Positions 40,431 to 50,503 of a DNA stretch of 64,000 bases are shown one piece after another; position 1 is the stretch's first letter; the number at the start of each line of letters is the position of its first letter. The notes below the pieces were generated by a model. It saw only the letters and a program-made list of their open reading frames with translations. It made no database searches and was not told the DNA's origin. Both the position numbers and the translations under genes were made by a program. Source of the stretch: Actinomucor elegans (Eukaryota > Mucoromycota > Mucoromycetes > Mucorales > Mucoraceae); assembly GCA_026027325.1 (NCBI GenBank), contig JAMSLZ010000001.1, positions 1,178,001 to 1,242,000 of the forward strand. The letters run 5' to 3'.

Positions 40431-43400
40431 TTATATAGTACGAGTAGCAGCAAACCAGGCATCACCAGGATCTGGATCTGGGACGATAGCAGCAAGAGGA
40501 TGACACAGCGTGTCAATCACATAGAGAATCTCAAGGAGTGCAGACCAGAAAGGCGGTGGACCATTGGATGCTTTCAAGGGCAACAAGTTCAGGGCATGAT
40601 CAATGCGATTGACATCTGGCGGAGCAGCAGGTAATTGGCACAGAAGGCGAGGATCAATGCCACGGCAATTGAACACAAAGTGATCTCGAGAGAGCCGGCA
40701 ACCAGTGAAACAAGGACACAATTCATCACGGTTAGCGAAACGGCCTAAGCGCCATCGAACAAGACGACTGCGAGCAGCGCGAGTCATAGGCAGGTACAGT
40801 ATTGGATCAGGCTTTGAAGTAGAGGGCCGACAAGCACGCAAAAGAACCGATTTACCAGTGTGAGCAGCAGCAGCCATTTGCTTGTCAAAGAGGTCTTGCC
40901 AGTAGCCAGAGAACCAGGACTTGAGACGAGAGGCTGTAGGTACAGGATTGGGCAATGCCATATGCATAGGATTGAGGTATAGGAGCTTGTTCAATCGAGT
41001 GTAGCCAAGACCAGAAGGAGAATTGTCTCGAGAAGAGTTCAGCAATGATATCAAGCAATCATCCGGAAGCCATTGCGACCGTAGGGCATACTTGGTAACC
41101 AGGACATTGTATCGATGCTTCATGGAAGGGATACAAGTGATGTGCTTCGTGACATTGAACCATCGGGAGCCAACAAACATACCAACTAACCGGTTCTGAA
41201 GGTTATCCAAAGCAGTAAAGTCAGCAGCAGAGAGCCTAGATATAGCAAGACCGTACTCAAACTTGGGCCGAATGAAGGTAGTATATAACCGAGAACAGAG
41301 CAAGAGAGAGAAACCATTACGGTTGACACCAACCGAATTCAGTAGAGCCATGGTTTTGACTGCACCACCAGACCGTTTAGCCAGGATACCCGGACCATCA
41401 AGACCTTTCTTGTTGAATGGCATACCAAGATACGTGAACTCGTTCACTGCAGGCAGAGGAACATCATAGAGACTCAGTCTAAAGTTGGTAGACGTAGAGG
41501 AGGTCACAGAAGGAGCGTTCAGGACAGCACACTTGGTAGGGTTCCAACGATAGCCCAGTACTCTTGAATGATCAGCAGCTAAGTTCAACATATTTTGCAC
41601 CTCATGTTTGGAGCCAAAGATTGCCACATCGTCGGCAAACAGAAGACAGTTAATGGCCACAGCCTCAGCAGATCCAGGAGGAGACACTACAGCAGTAGTA
41701 TCTGAAGCTTCAGACCGAAGGAGCTCAGGCAAGGAGTTGATGTACAAAGAATACAAGTGAGGACTCAACACCGAACCTTGGAGTACACCAGTGGCAGGAG
41801 AGAAAGAGGAAGAGATGTGGTTGGCAATCAACACGGAGATGGATACATCATCAAATAGATTGACCAGCAGACCAAGGAGAGGCCGAGGCAGAGATGAATT
41901 CTCAAGAGCATTCCAGATCACACATCGATCAACAGTGTCATAGGCAGCCTTAATATCCAGAAAAGCAACAACAGGATAGTGGTGATGAACCAAGAAGTAG
42001 TTGTGCATCAGGTCGTGCAGACAGAGGGCTTGATCCAGAGGACTACGCATAGGACGGAAGCCACCTTGTGCGAGATCTAGAGAAGGCGAATGGTCATAGA
42101 CGCTTTGTGCAATGGTAATCTCAAACAACTTACGCATCACCGAAGTCAAAGAAATTGGCCTGTAGTTGGCAGGATCAGAAGCATCACCTTTCTTGAAGAT
42201 AGGAAAGACCTGGGCTTGACGCCATAGAACCGGTGTATAGCACCATTGGTAACAAACCTGGAATAGCAAAGAGAGGACAGGAGCAAGTAAATCAGCAACA
42301 GCCTTGAGCATTTCAGCTTTTAGATGATCAGGACCAGGAGCTTTGCGATTCGGCAACTGTTTGATATGCTCAACCAAGGTTTCCACCGAGAAAATCCAAG
42401 ACACTTCTTCATCAGACACCAGGAAAGGCACTTCTAAACCAAAGTCAGGAGCAGCCAGGGGACGAGAAGCAGTTGACAAAAGAGAACCATCATACACTGT
42501 AGCCAGGTGAGTAGCCATAGAATCGACTGATGCTTGAGGGCCATCAGGATGAGCATACGTAGCAGAAGTTTCTTTCCGGCGTTTCAGCCTAGACATGGTG
42601 GCAGTGGCCTTGGCAAAGTCCTTTTGGAGTGACATGCAAAAGTTCTTCCAGGAGAGTCTTTTTGCAGCAGCAACAGCACGACGAAACGACTTGTGAGCTT
42701 GCAGATGGAGATGCCAGTAATAAGCCTTGTCAACACCAAATGAATGACGCCAACGGCAATAGAGGCGATCACGTTCTCGAGCAGCAGCTTCCAGATCAGC
42801 TGTCCAGTACTTCTTCCAATGACCAGGACGGGGAGCCTTAGACCCAATGGATTCATCCATCGCCTGATAAAGACACTCATTCAGAGATGTATTGAGTGAA
42901 TCTATAGGTGGACGACTATCCGGAGGAGAACCAACCAGACCAGCAAGAGTATCCTTCAAAGGAGCAACCAGACACCGAAACCGAGTATGGAACAGAGCCA
43001 AAGGCTCAGACTCAGCCAGCCGACTGAGGTTCCATGTCCTACGAGGAGCCAGCACCGAAGAGTCACCTACACCAGAAGAGCCACCAGAAACAGCAATGTA
43101 CTTGAACCCCAACTGAAGCAGCCGATGATCAGAGCCCAAAGACAGATCGGATGCCACAGAAAGAGAAGGAGACACCATACCAGAACCACCAATGTTGGTC
43201 AAGAACAAGTCAATGATACTGCTCGCCACAGCACCATTTCTGAAGGTACAGTATGTATCAATACCATACGCCAAGGAAGCATTCAACACTGACAGATTGC
43301 GTTCTTCAATCCAAGGAAGCAGAGCTAGACCACGAGGATTTGTTGCAGAATCACCAGTAAGATCACCAAGGCGTGCATTGAAGTCACCGCAGATAATAGT

Positions 43401-43823
43401 ATCAGTGTGAAGAGGCAGTGAGTTGAGAGAAGAGAGCACCAGATCACGAGAGAGACTGGGTGGAAAGTAGACACAATGTACATTGACTTTGTCAACCTTG
43501 ATCGACAGAGTATATGCATTGTAAGACGGAAGTTGAGAGACAGTAAAAGGACAGTGAGGAGAGATGAGAGCAGTGACACCACCTGAGCCACGTCCATTGG
43601 CATTAGTGACAGTTTGACCGTACAGATGATATTGAGACCAATCGGTAGGGATCAACCCAGAGGTAAGCCAAGTTTCAGTAATCAGGAGGATATCACAAGA
43701 GAGAGCATGAGAGAGTACATCATGGATGGTAGTGACCCGAAGGCCATTGGCATTCCACAATGCAAGAGAAAAGGAGCGGACGGGGGTATCAGAAGGAGTG
43801 AAAGGAGGGACTGAAGATGTCAT
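40431..43823 (-). CDS. LINE-N ORF2: apurinic-type endonuclease and reverse transcriptase
   Basis: 1130 residues from ATG at 43823. An N-terminal APE-like endonuclease (about 15-245) has LALWNANGL, LLITETWL, ICGDFNARLGD and GSDHRLLQLGF. The reverse transcriptase (about 440-800) has FPIFKKGDASDPANYRPISL, GVLQGSVLSPHLYSLYIN and the catalytic FADD near 732. A CCHC knuckle lies near 1034 (CPCFTGCRLSRDHFVFNC). No stop or frameshift is seen. The endonuclease presumably nicks the tRNA gene to prime reverse transcription (family knowledge). The ATG shares a base with the ORF1 stop. Confidence 0.95.
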   Translation of the reverse strand: MTSSVPPFTPSDTPVRSFSLALWNANGLRVTTIHDVLSHALSCDILLITETWLTSGLIPTDWSQYHLYGQTVTNANGRGSGGVTALISPHCPFTVSQLPSYNAYTLSIKVDKVNVHCVYFPPSLSRDLVLSSLNSLPLHTDTIICGDFNARLGDLTGDSATNPRGLALLPWIEERNLSVLNASLAYGIDTYCTFRNGAVASSIIDLFLTNIGGSGMVSPSLSVASDLSLGSDHRLLQLGFKYIAVSGGSSGVGDSSVLAPRRTWNLSRLAESEPLALFHTRFRCLVAPLKDTLAGLVGSPPDSRPPIDSLNTSLNECLYQAMDESIGSKAPRPGHWKKYWTADLEAAARERDRLYCRWRHSFGVDKAYYWHLHLQAHKSFRRAVAAAKRLSWKNFCMSLQKDFAKATATMSRLKRRKETSATYAHPDGPQASVDSMATHLATVYDGSLLSTASRPLAAPDFGLEVPFLVSDEEVSWIFSVETLVEHIKQLPNRKAPGPDHLKAEMLKAVADLLAPVLSLLFQVCYQWCYTPVLWRQAQVFPIFKKGDASDPANYRPISLTSVMRKLFEITIAQSVYDHSPSLDLAQGGFRPMRSPLDQALCLHDLMHNYFLVHHHYPVVAFLDIKAAYDTVDRCVIWNALENSSLPRPLLGLLVNLFDDVSISVLIANHISSSFSPATGVLQGSVLSPHLYSLYINSLPELLRSEASDTTAVVSPPGSAEAVAINCLLFADDVAIFGSKHEVQNMLNLAADHSRVLGYRWNPTKCAVLNAPSVTSSTSTNFRLSLYDVPLPAVNEFTYLGMPFNKKGLDGPGILAKRSGGAVKTMALLNSVGVNRNGFSLLLCSRLYTTFIRPKFEYGLAISRLSAADFTALDNLQNRLVGMFVGSRWFNVTKHITCIPSMKHRYNVLVTKYALRSQWLPDDCLISLLNSSRDNSPSGLGYTRLNKLLYLNPMHMALPNPVPTASRLKSWFSGYWQDLFDKQMAAAAHTGKSVLLRACRPSTSKPDPILYLPMTRAARSRLVRWRLGRFANRDELCPCFTGCRLSRDHFVFNCRGIDPRLLCQLPAAPPDVNRIDHALNLLPLKASNGPPPFWSALLEILYVIDTLCHPLAAIVPDPDPGDAWFAATRTI

Positions 43824-44025
43824 TATTGTGACATTTCAGTATCGCTATCACCGGTAACGTCTTCACCAGATGGCAAAGCACCAGAACTACGGAATGCAAA
43901 AGCAGCCTTCTTGGGATCCTTTTCGGCAAGACGAGAGCGAGCTTCCTTAATGGCTTGATCAAGATCACCATCATCAATCCATCCAAGTTCCACAAAGGAG
44001 CGACCAACAGAAGGGACCATCACTG

Positions 44026-44245
44026 AAGAACATTTAGTATTACAGAAATATGTTCAAAATAGTACAATATATAAAAAAATTAGGAAATAATAGATTTTTT
44101 TGAATACAAATAATAATATAAATAAATTTTATTCTAAAATAGAACAAGTAACCAACATTTTATTTATGGATAAAAAGGCAACATTATATTTATGCCTTGA
44201 TTTTTTAGGAAAGTTAAAAATATTAAGTAGTTGTAAATGTTTATC
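44026..44245 (+). repeat. RDC-b left 220-bp terminal direct repeat
   Basis: AAGAACATTTAG...AAATGTTTATC. It lacks the TG...CA ends of an LTR; its own tips are weakly inverted. Partner at 46309-46528. Confidence 0.92.
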
Positions 44246-44378
44246 TTGTCCTATTTTTAGACTTCCATTGCGTTTAATCACATTGAGAAATCTAAAAACA
44301 ACTTCCTTGGCATCTAATTCTTGGCATGATATTTTGGAAAATATAAAAGTATCTATAATATTTGAGAATTATTTTTAA
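44166..44378 (+). CDS. RDC-b possible small protein spanning the repeat boundary
   Basis: 70 residues from ATG at 44166, identical to the RDC-a counterpart (25350-25562). It starts in the left direct repeat. The right repeat therefore contains a truncated copy of its start. Unknown, possibly not a gene. Confidence 0.3.
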   Translation: MDKKATLYLCLDFLGKLKILSSCKCLSCPIFRLPLRLITLRNLKTTSLASNSWHDILENIKVSIIFENYF

Positions 44379-44400
44379 AATAACATCAATATTATATTTA

Positions 44401-44769
44401 ATGGAAAAAATCTATTATTATGCTGTGGTTTTAACTCTAAATCCTGAAAAAAAAGATGTCAAGAATAAATCATCCGAAATATTAAACAAGAAAATACTGC
44501 AATGGGTTGGAAATATAAAAAATATTGATAAAATTTTATATAGTGGTCCTTTCTATGATGTTGGTGAAAACAATACAAATATCCATGCCAATTTAGTGAT
44601 AAAAACAATTTTAGATGATAACGAAAAAGTTAGAAATGAATATTTCAAATCCTGGTGTTTAAGAAAAGGATATGTTAGTATTAAAGAAATTTATAATTTT
44701 AAATCATGGTTAGATTATGCAAAAAGAAATCATAAGTTCTTGGAAAATATAGAAAATATTAAAAATTGA
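44401..44769 (+). CDS. RDC-b small Rep-like (HUH endonuclease-like) protein
   Basis: 122 residues from ATG. Motif I-like TLNP at residues 12-15, motif II-like NIH at 60-62, Tyr motif-like WLDYAK at 103-108. Same as in RDC-a. The TTG-initiated extension upstream is not favoured. It lies 90 bp upstream of the transposase ATG, on the same strand. The HUH reading is an inference from motif order. Confidence 0.45.
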   Translation: MEKIYYYAVVLTLNPEKKDVKNKSSEILNKKILQWVGNIKNIDKILYSGPFYDVGENNTNIHANLVIKTILDDNEKVRNEYFKSWCLRKGYVSIKEIYNFKSWLDYAKRNHKFLENIENIKN

Positions 44770-44859
44770 ATTTTCATATATAAATAAAAGTTTATTAAAT
44801 ATAGAAAATATTAAAAATTGAATTTCTCTTTATATAAAAATACATCATTTTATTTGTTT

Positions 44860-46296
44860 ATGAACACTCATATAGACTTATTAATTGAAAATGAATACAG
44901 AAATATTTACAATAGGTATTGGAAATTTATGAAAAATGAATATATATATAAAGTTGAATTGAAATATCATAGATCTAAAATAACGAGTATACCAAATATT
45001 GATAGAATTAAAAAAAATATATATATTAAATTAGGAAGTATTGCTCCATTTGTATTTTTGACAGATTTATGTAACAATATAAAACTACCAGGTCCATATA
45101 TAACAGCAGATAAAGTATTGATATTATTAGAACATTTATTAAATGGAAAATCTATAAATGAAATGGAAATGTATATTCCATCTACTAGTTTTTATAAATT
45201 ATATCAATCATTATATATAAATAATTATGATTTATTGGAAAAATGGATAAATAATAAATTAGAAAAATGTTTTTCTACACATACATTGAGATTACTTTGT
45301 GCTAAGAAATTTAATCCAATGATGTTAGATAATGTAACATTACTAATTGATGGTCACCATAATCGTATAACATATCAAGATATTAATCTAGATAAAAAAG
45401 AGTTATTCTCGTATAAATTAAAAAGAAATGGATTAAATACACAATTTATTATAGATATTAATAGAATATGTGTTTATATATCTGATTCCTTACCTTGTAG
45501 AAATAATACTGATGATAAAATGCTTTTAGACATAAATATCAATAAGTTTTATAATGAAATAGATTGTATATGTTTTGATGGATTATATGAAAACACAGTA
45601 AAAGAATTTATAGAAAAATTTAGTAATATTGGATTTAATATATCCTTGAAAAATTTTTGCTATCCTATAAAAAAAGATAAAGGAGTTGAATTAACCATAG
45701 ATGAAAAAAAATTCAATGAAGAATTAGGTGGATTAAGGTCAAAAATAGAAAAATATTTTGCAGAATTAGGTAGTATTTTTAAAAGATTTAGTGGACAAAA
45801 TAAGATTAGAATAACAGATAATAAGACATATAATATACAGCTAAAATTAGCAATAGTATTACTGAACATAAAATATTTTACAGAGTTATTTGGAATTGAA
45901 GAAAATGCCCATTACAACAAATGGCTAAATGATAATTTTGATTATTATTATAAAAATAATATTGAAATGAATAAAGAAGTAACATTAAAAACACAATATA
46001 AAATAGAAAATATCGTTGATATAAAATCATTACAAAATCAATTTTTAAATAATTTAAATATAAATGAAGTGAATATAGATATTATGGATCAAATGGAGGA
46101 AGATATCACTAGTAATAATGATCAAAATATATATGAAATACAATATATAATTAAACACAAAAAAGTAAAGAACTTATATGAATATTTTGTAAAATGGAAA
46201 AAGTATGGTAAAGAACATAATTCATGGGTAAAAGAAAAAGATTTTACATCACATGATACTATTTTGAATTATTGGAAATCAATAGAAAATAATTAA
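44860..46296 (+). CDS. RDC-b DDE transposase with C-terminal chromodomain
   Basis: 478 residues from ATG. Triad D164, D240, E297 and chromodomain 424-475, identical to RDC-a. No break is seen. The stop lies 12 bp before the right direct repeat. Proteins rich in Lys, Asn and Ile reflect the element's strong AT bias, unlike the surrounding LINE. Confidence 0.86.
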   Translation: MNTHIDLLIENEYRNIYNRYWKFMKNEYIYKVELKYHRSKITSIPNIDRIKKNIYIKLGSIAPFVFLTDLCNNIKLPGPYITADKVLILLEHLLNGKSINEMEMYIPSTSFYKLYQSLYINNYDLLEKWINNKLEKCFSTHTLRLLCAKKFNPMMLDNVTLLIDGHHNRITYQDINLDKKELFSYKLKRNGLNTQFIIDINRICVYISDSLPCRNNTDDKMLLDININKFYNEIDCICFDGLYENTVKEFIEKFSNIGFNISLKNFCYPIKKDKGVELTIDEKKFNEELGGLRSKIEKYFAELGSIFKRFSGQNKIRITDNKTYNIQLKLAIVLLNIKYFTELFGIEENAHYNKWLNDNFDYYYKNNIEMNKEVTLKTQYKIENIVDIKSLQNQFLNNLNINEVNIDIMDQMEEDITSNNDQNIYEIQYIIKHKKVKNLYEYFVKWKKYGKEHNSWVKEKDFTSHDTILNYWKSIENN

Positions 46297-46308
46297 TCAA
46301 TTAATAAG

Positions 46309-46528
46309 AAGAACATTTAGTATTACAGAAATATGTTCAAAATAGTACAATATATAAAAAAATTAGGAAATAATAGATTTTTTTGAATACAAATAATAAT
46401 ATAAATAAATTTTATTCTAAAATAGAACAAGTAACCAACATTTTATTTATGGATAAAAAGGCAACATTATATTTATGCCTTGATTTTTTAGGAAAGTTAA
46501 AAATATTAAGTAGTTGTAAATGTTTATC
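46309..46528 (+). repeat. RDC-b right 220-bp terminal direct repeat
   Basis: Copy of 44026-44245, ending ...GTAAATGTTTATC next to the TSD ACTG. Confidence 0.92.
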
Positions 46529-47477
46529 ACTGGTCGAATGAACGCCAGAGTGCTGATACAGCGAGAGTGAACGAGGTTAGCCATCTCGTTTTCACGAGCA
46601 TTGGCTGAGAGAGAAGCATACTTGGGGTCAGCAAGATGGGCTGGGTTTAAAGGATCAAAATCCTTAATGAACTCAGCTTCAGCCGTAGTCATAAGCTCGG
46701 TAAACTTTTCAACATACTGCGTATGTATCAGGACACCAAGGACACCAGTAGCAGGGAAACAGACATCTAACACACGACCAGTGTCAACACCAGCGCGACG
46801 TAACCGAGAGCGGACTTCAGTACGATCAAGTTTGCGAGATCGACCAAGATAAACATAGGTAAAACCCTGAGGACCCTGGGCCTCAAGGGTTTTGAAGGCG
46901 CGAGCAGCGGCTATACGTTTCTTTAGGGAAACGGCAGCAGGGCGAGAGGGGCGGCTGTCCTTTTTTACAGCGGCTGCAGCAATGGCAGCGAAAGACCGGG
47001 CACCATTTTTTTCCTGGGCGGGAGAAGCGACATCCTGCGGTGGACTACGAGCGGTGGCAGCAGAGAGTTGTGCTCGAAGTTGGTTATTTTCATTAACCAG
47101 AGCCTGGTTTTCGGTTTTGAGTCCAAGAATCTCATTTTTCAAGGTCTGGAGCTCTTCAAATAATGTTTGATGTTGTTGCACTTGCTGAACAAGTGAAAAC
47201 ACCATTTGCTGTAGCTGCTGGAACTGCATTGGCTGTTGCATTTGGTCCATTGAGCCAGATGGCTCAGATGCATGTTGAACATTGGACATTTCGAAATGGA
47301 GAAAAATTCAAGATGTCGAAAACTTGATGGAATGTTCTGAAAAAAAAACTGCAGATAGTACTTGGCGAGGCGAAGATGGATGTGCAATTTTTATAGATGG
47401 ATGTATTGTAGTTGTTGAGATATTCGGCTTTGAAAAAGTGGATTTTTGAAAAAAGTTTTCAAAAGCGAAAGAAGAGT

Positions 47478-47550
47478 GGGGATGTAGCTCAAATGGTAGA
47501 GCGCTCGCTTAGCATGCGAGAGGCACTGGGATCGACGCCCAGCTTCTCCA
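47478..47550 (+). tRNA. tRNA-Ala (AGC)
   Basis: 73 nt without intron. The 5' end is GGGGATGTAGCTCA, the anticodon arm CTCGCTTAGCATGCGAG has anticodon AGC, and the T arm stem is CTGGG/CCCAG. The acceptor stem pairs with one G-T and one T-T, and the discriminator is A. A TTTTT terminator follows at 47551. LINE-N lies directly upstream and Gypsy-F 35 bp downstream. The T loop starts ATCGA instead of the usual TTCGA. Confidence 0.93.
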
Positions 47551-47585
47551 TTTTTAACTTTTAGATGTTTTGTAAGTGTTTCAGT

Positions 47586-50503
47586 TGTCGTGAGCAGAGA
47601 TGTATATTTTAGTGTAGATTTATATAAAAGTGTAATTAAGAGATAAAAGATGATCTTTATTCATTTAGCATTCTGTTTGATATTTATACTAATTAAAAGG
47701 TTACGCACAAATCTGTGTGTACCTGACACTACCTTCCTCCCAAAAAAAAGTACAGGTAGGAAAGAAAGAAAAATTACTATTTTGCCCTAGCAAGACGAGG
47801 AATGTACCAAGATTTCTGAGGTTTAACACCATCATATTGAACAGCATGTAGACGATCAGTGTGAACCCAGGAATTATATAGCTTCCCTTCAATTTCTTGG
47901 ATCTGATAGATGTTGTAATCTAGATTTGTCTTTACAACCACGTATGGTCCCATCCAGTTAAACTCCAGACCTTTCTTTGATTCATGCCTAAGCAAGACGT
48001 AATCACCTTTATTAAAAGTCTGAGTTTTGTGATTCTTGATAACAGCATCCCAACGTTCCTTATCCTTCTTGGCTTGCATGACCATTTGCTCCTTAGCCTC
48101 GAATCTCTTTTCACGAAGGTCGCGAATGCGAGCAAGAACATCTTCCGCCACCAACTCGGGGTCTTCTTCAGTCAAAGGATCCATAAAAGGACGCCGCGAA
48201 TCACCAGGCAAAACCGGTTCTTGACCATAAACTAAGTAGAAGGGACTATATCCCGTGGTAGCATGCTTTCTGATTCGACAAGAGAACAATGAAGAATCCA
48301 CATACTCATCCCATGAATGAACTTGGCCTTTAACATATTTTGTGAGCATATGTTTGAATGTCTGATTGAGTCTTTCACATTTAGAATTAGTACGAGGATG
48401 AAAAGCAGAAGTGAACATATGCTTTGATCTAATCTTGTGCATGTATTGCTTGAGAATCTTGCTGAGTAGATTGGTACCGCGATCACTGACAATTTCAATG
48501 GGACAACCAAACTTCATTACAATCTCTTCATACAGAAACTTGACAATTTCATCTGCTGTAGCATTTTTGAGAGCACGCGCAATGGGCCAATTTGTTGAAT
48601 AGTCTACTGCCATAATGATCCAACGATTACCATTTACAGTAGTAGGCAATTCACCAATAAAATCGATATGCCAACGAGCAAAGGGAGCAGGAACCTCTAA
48701 AGGCCTCATAGGAGCATGATGAACCTTCTTTTCATTATGGGAATGCAGCTGACATTCAGGACAAGTTTTTAACCAATAATTAATATCCTTACGCATAGAT
48801 GGCCACCACACACGTTGCTTCATCAAATGATACACCGTGAGTTGACCCGAATGACCGAAACCACGATGAAAGTCTTCAATGAGATCAGCACGACGAGCAA
48901 AAGTAATAAACTTCAATCTAGACGCTTCTTTGCCATTGGTAGGATTAGGATTCAAACGCCAAACTACATTATCAATGATTTCAAAATTTGGCTTCTCTTT
49001 TTCCAATTGAGCACGCCATTTATCTGGCCATTCTTCCTCCTTCTTTTTGAAAAAAATAGGCCAATCTTGACAAGGATCAGTTAACAAGGAAACATCAGAG
49101 GGTTGCAAGACCTTATTCAGAATAGCCGTAGAAATTTCATACAAAAATTCAGGCTCCATAGACAAAGGATCTGGCTCACAATCAGGGTTTTCACGGCGAC
49201 TCAACAGATCAGGAACAATATTATCCACACCTTTCTTATAAATCAAAGTAGGTTGATACATTTCAAGATCTTGCATCCACCGGACCAAACGAGGAGAAAC
49301 CTTGTTAGATGAGTTATAATACTGCAAAGGGCGATGATCCGTGTATACTTCATAAGCCGAACCTTCAATAAAGCAACGCCAAGTTTTACAAGCAAATAAG
49401 ATAGCTAACAGTTCACGCTCTTGAGTAGGGTAGTTTCTTTCCGCATTAGATAGCTTTTTTGAAATAAATGCCACAGGCTTCCAATCATCATGGCAAGTAG
49501 GATCCTGTTGTAATAACACAGCACCCACAGCATAGTCACTAGCATCACATTCAATACGAAAAGGTTTTGTCATGTCAGGCATAAGTAATACAGGAGAAGA
49601 AGAGATCAGCGACTTGATAGTATTAAATGCCTTTTGACAAGCATCTGACCACACAATCTTTCGATTCTTAGGACCTACACCTTTAGTCAAATCAGTAATA
49701 ACAGCGGCAATATCAGCAAAATTAGGCATGTAAGAAGAATAATATTGACAGAGACCCATAAATTTACGAACTTCTTGGACAGTTTGAGGCACAGGCCAAG
49801 CGGTAATGGCGTCCACCTTCTTTTTTGACGGCTTTGTACCTTGACCAGCAACAATATCATGACCCAAAAACGTGATTTCCTTTCGATTAAACTTGCATTT
49901 TGCTCGAGATACCACTAGACCAGCATCTTCCAGCTTTTTGAATACCATGTGCAGATGTTTCTTGTGTAATTCAATATCATTACCCTTTGTATAAATGAGG
50001 CAATCATCGATATAACAAATTACAAAATCATCAATATATTCTTTGAGCACATCATTCATTAAAAACATCCACCTTGACCTAGAGTTTTTCAATCCCATCG
50101 CCATGACAGACCAAGAAAATTGTCCATATCTAGTATTTATGGCGCTTTTGAGAGAATCCGATGGAGACAATCGTTGCTGCCAAAAGCTACTGGTCAGATC
50201 AATAGAACTCATGAAAGTAACACCATGTAGTTGTTCTAGACATTCATCAATACGAGGCAAAGGTACACGCTGTGCAATTGTTTTAGCATTCAAAGCACGG
50301 TAATCACAAACCATACGGAGAGAACCATTAGGTTTCTTGACAAATAATACTGGACTACCCCATTCAGATACACAAGGCTCAATAAAGCCTTTACTCAATA
50401 ATTCGTCCAGTTGCTTTCTCAATTCCCTCAATTCCAATGGAGACATACGATACGGAGCTCTTGATATAGGTCTAGTACCTGGCTCCAATTCAATCATATC
50501 ACC
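47586..50503 (-). mobile_element. Gypsy-F, 5'-truncated gypsy element downstream of tRNA-Ala
   Basis: The putative 3' LTR at 47586-47728 (TGTCGTGAG...CCTGACA, 143 bp) is preceded on the minus strand by a purine tract (GGGAGGAAGGTAG). Pol follows; Gag and the 5' LTR are lost, the right side being cut by an inverted Gypsy-A-type LTR at 50504. A second copy of its 3' end lies downstream of tRNA-Lys. Confidence 0.75.
47777..50497 (-). CDS. Gypsy-F Pol, truncated at the N-terminus, no chromodomain
   Basis: 906 open residues starting inside the polyprotein ([20 protein letters not shown]). Reverse transcriptase has YIDD near 164, RNase H ECDASDY near 312 and the HHCC finger lies near 555-600. Integrase has D near 610 (HIDFIGEL), D near 672 (VSDRGTN) and E near 707 (CERLNQ). 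It ends [12 protein letters not shown] without a chromodomain, unlike every other gypsy protein in the window whose C-terminus can be seen. Gag and protease are missing, so this is a partial gene. Confidence 0.9.
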   Translation of the reverse strand: MIELEPGTRPISRAPYRMSPLELRELRKQLDELLSKGFIEPCVSEWGSPVLFVKKPNGSLRMVCDYRALNAKTIAQRVPLPRIDECLEQLHGVTFMSSIDLTSSFWQQRLSPSDSLKSAINTRYGQFSWSVMAMGLKNSRSRWMFLMNDVLKEYIDDFVICYIDDCLIYTKGNDIELHKKHLHMVFKKLEDAGLVVSRAKCKFNRKEITFLGHDIVAGQGTKPSKKKVDAITAWPVPQTVQEVRKFMGLCQYYSSYMPNFADIAAVITDLTKGVGPKNRKIVWSDACQKAFNTIKSLISSSPVLLMPDMTKPFRIECDASDYAVGAVLLQQDPTCHDDWKPVAFISKKLSNAERNYPTQERELLAILFACKTWRCFIEGSAYEVYTDHRPLQYYNSSNKVSPRLVRWMQDLEMYQPTLIYKKGVDNIVPDLLSRRENPDCEPDPLSMEPEFLYEISTAILNKVLQPSDVSLLTDPCQDWPIFFKKKEEEWPDKWRAQLEKEKPNFEIIDNVVWRLNPNPTNGKEASRLKFITFARRADLIEDFHRGFGHSGQLTVYHLMKQRVWWPSMRKDINYWLKTCPECQLHSHNEKKVHHAPMRPLEVPAPFARWHIDFIGELPTTVNGNRWIIMAVDYSTNWPIARALKNATADEIVKFLYEEIVMKFGCPIEIVSDRGTNLLSKILKQYMHKIRSKHMFTSAFHPRTNSKCERLNQTFKHMLTKYVKGQVHSWDEYVDSSLFSCRIRKHATTGYSPFYLVYGQEPVLPGDSRRPFMDPLTEEDPELVAEDVLARIRDLREKRFEAKEQMVMQAKKDKERWDAVIKNHKTQTFNKGDYVLLRHESKKGLEFNWMGPYVVVKTNLDYNIYQIQEIEGKLYNSWVHTDRLHAVQYDGVKPQKSWYIPRLARAK

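Larger units (their letters stand above)
44026..46528 (+). mobile_element. RDC-b, second copy of the Rep-like plus DDE-chromodomain element
   Basis: 2503 bp with 4-bp TSD ACTG at 44022-44025 and 46529-46532. 220-bp direct repeats lie at 44026-44245 and 46309-46528, reading identically by eye. Outer tips are AAGAACATTTA and, inverted, GATAAACATTTA. It is inserted in LINE-N ORF1. The sequence is the reverse of RDC-a with no indel between them. It shows that the 2.5-kb unit, including both repeats, moves as one. Confidence 0.92.
43823..47289 (-). pseudogene. LINE-N ORF1, split by RDC-b
   Basis: Parts 46529-47289 and 43823-44021 join in frame as FIRPV/MVPSV after removing RDC-b and one ACTG, giving 319 residues. 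A Gln-rich start (DQMQQPMQFQQLQQMV) leads into a coiled coil (about 30-75), then an Ala/Lys-rich basic region and a domain shared with LINE-M ORF1. This looks like an RNA-binding ORF1 protein; no zinc knuckle is seen. The last codons are ATG-TCA-CAA-TAA, and the final A of TAA starts ORF2 (TAATG). Confidence 0.9.
40116..47468 (-). mobile_element. LINE-N, full-length non-LTR retrotransposon in a tRNA-Ala gene
   Basis: About 4.85 kb once RDC-b and its TSD are removed. 23-bp TSD at 40093-40115 and 47469-47491. ORF1 and ORF2 overlap as TAATG. The 5' leader (47290-47468) and the 3' region (40116-40430) are non-coding. The 3' end shows no poly(A) tail. The TSD includes the first 14 nt of the tRNA, so a complete tRNA-Ala survives at the 5' junction. 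Confidence 0.92.

Noticed and set aside
44026..46528. RDC as an LTR retrotransposon, because of its 220-bp direct repeats
   Set aside because: No reverse transcriptase, protease or integrase; the repeats lack TG...CA ends and no polypurine tract is seen. The large protein is a DDE transposase.
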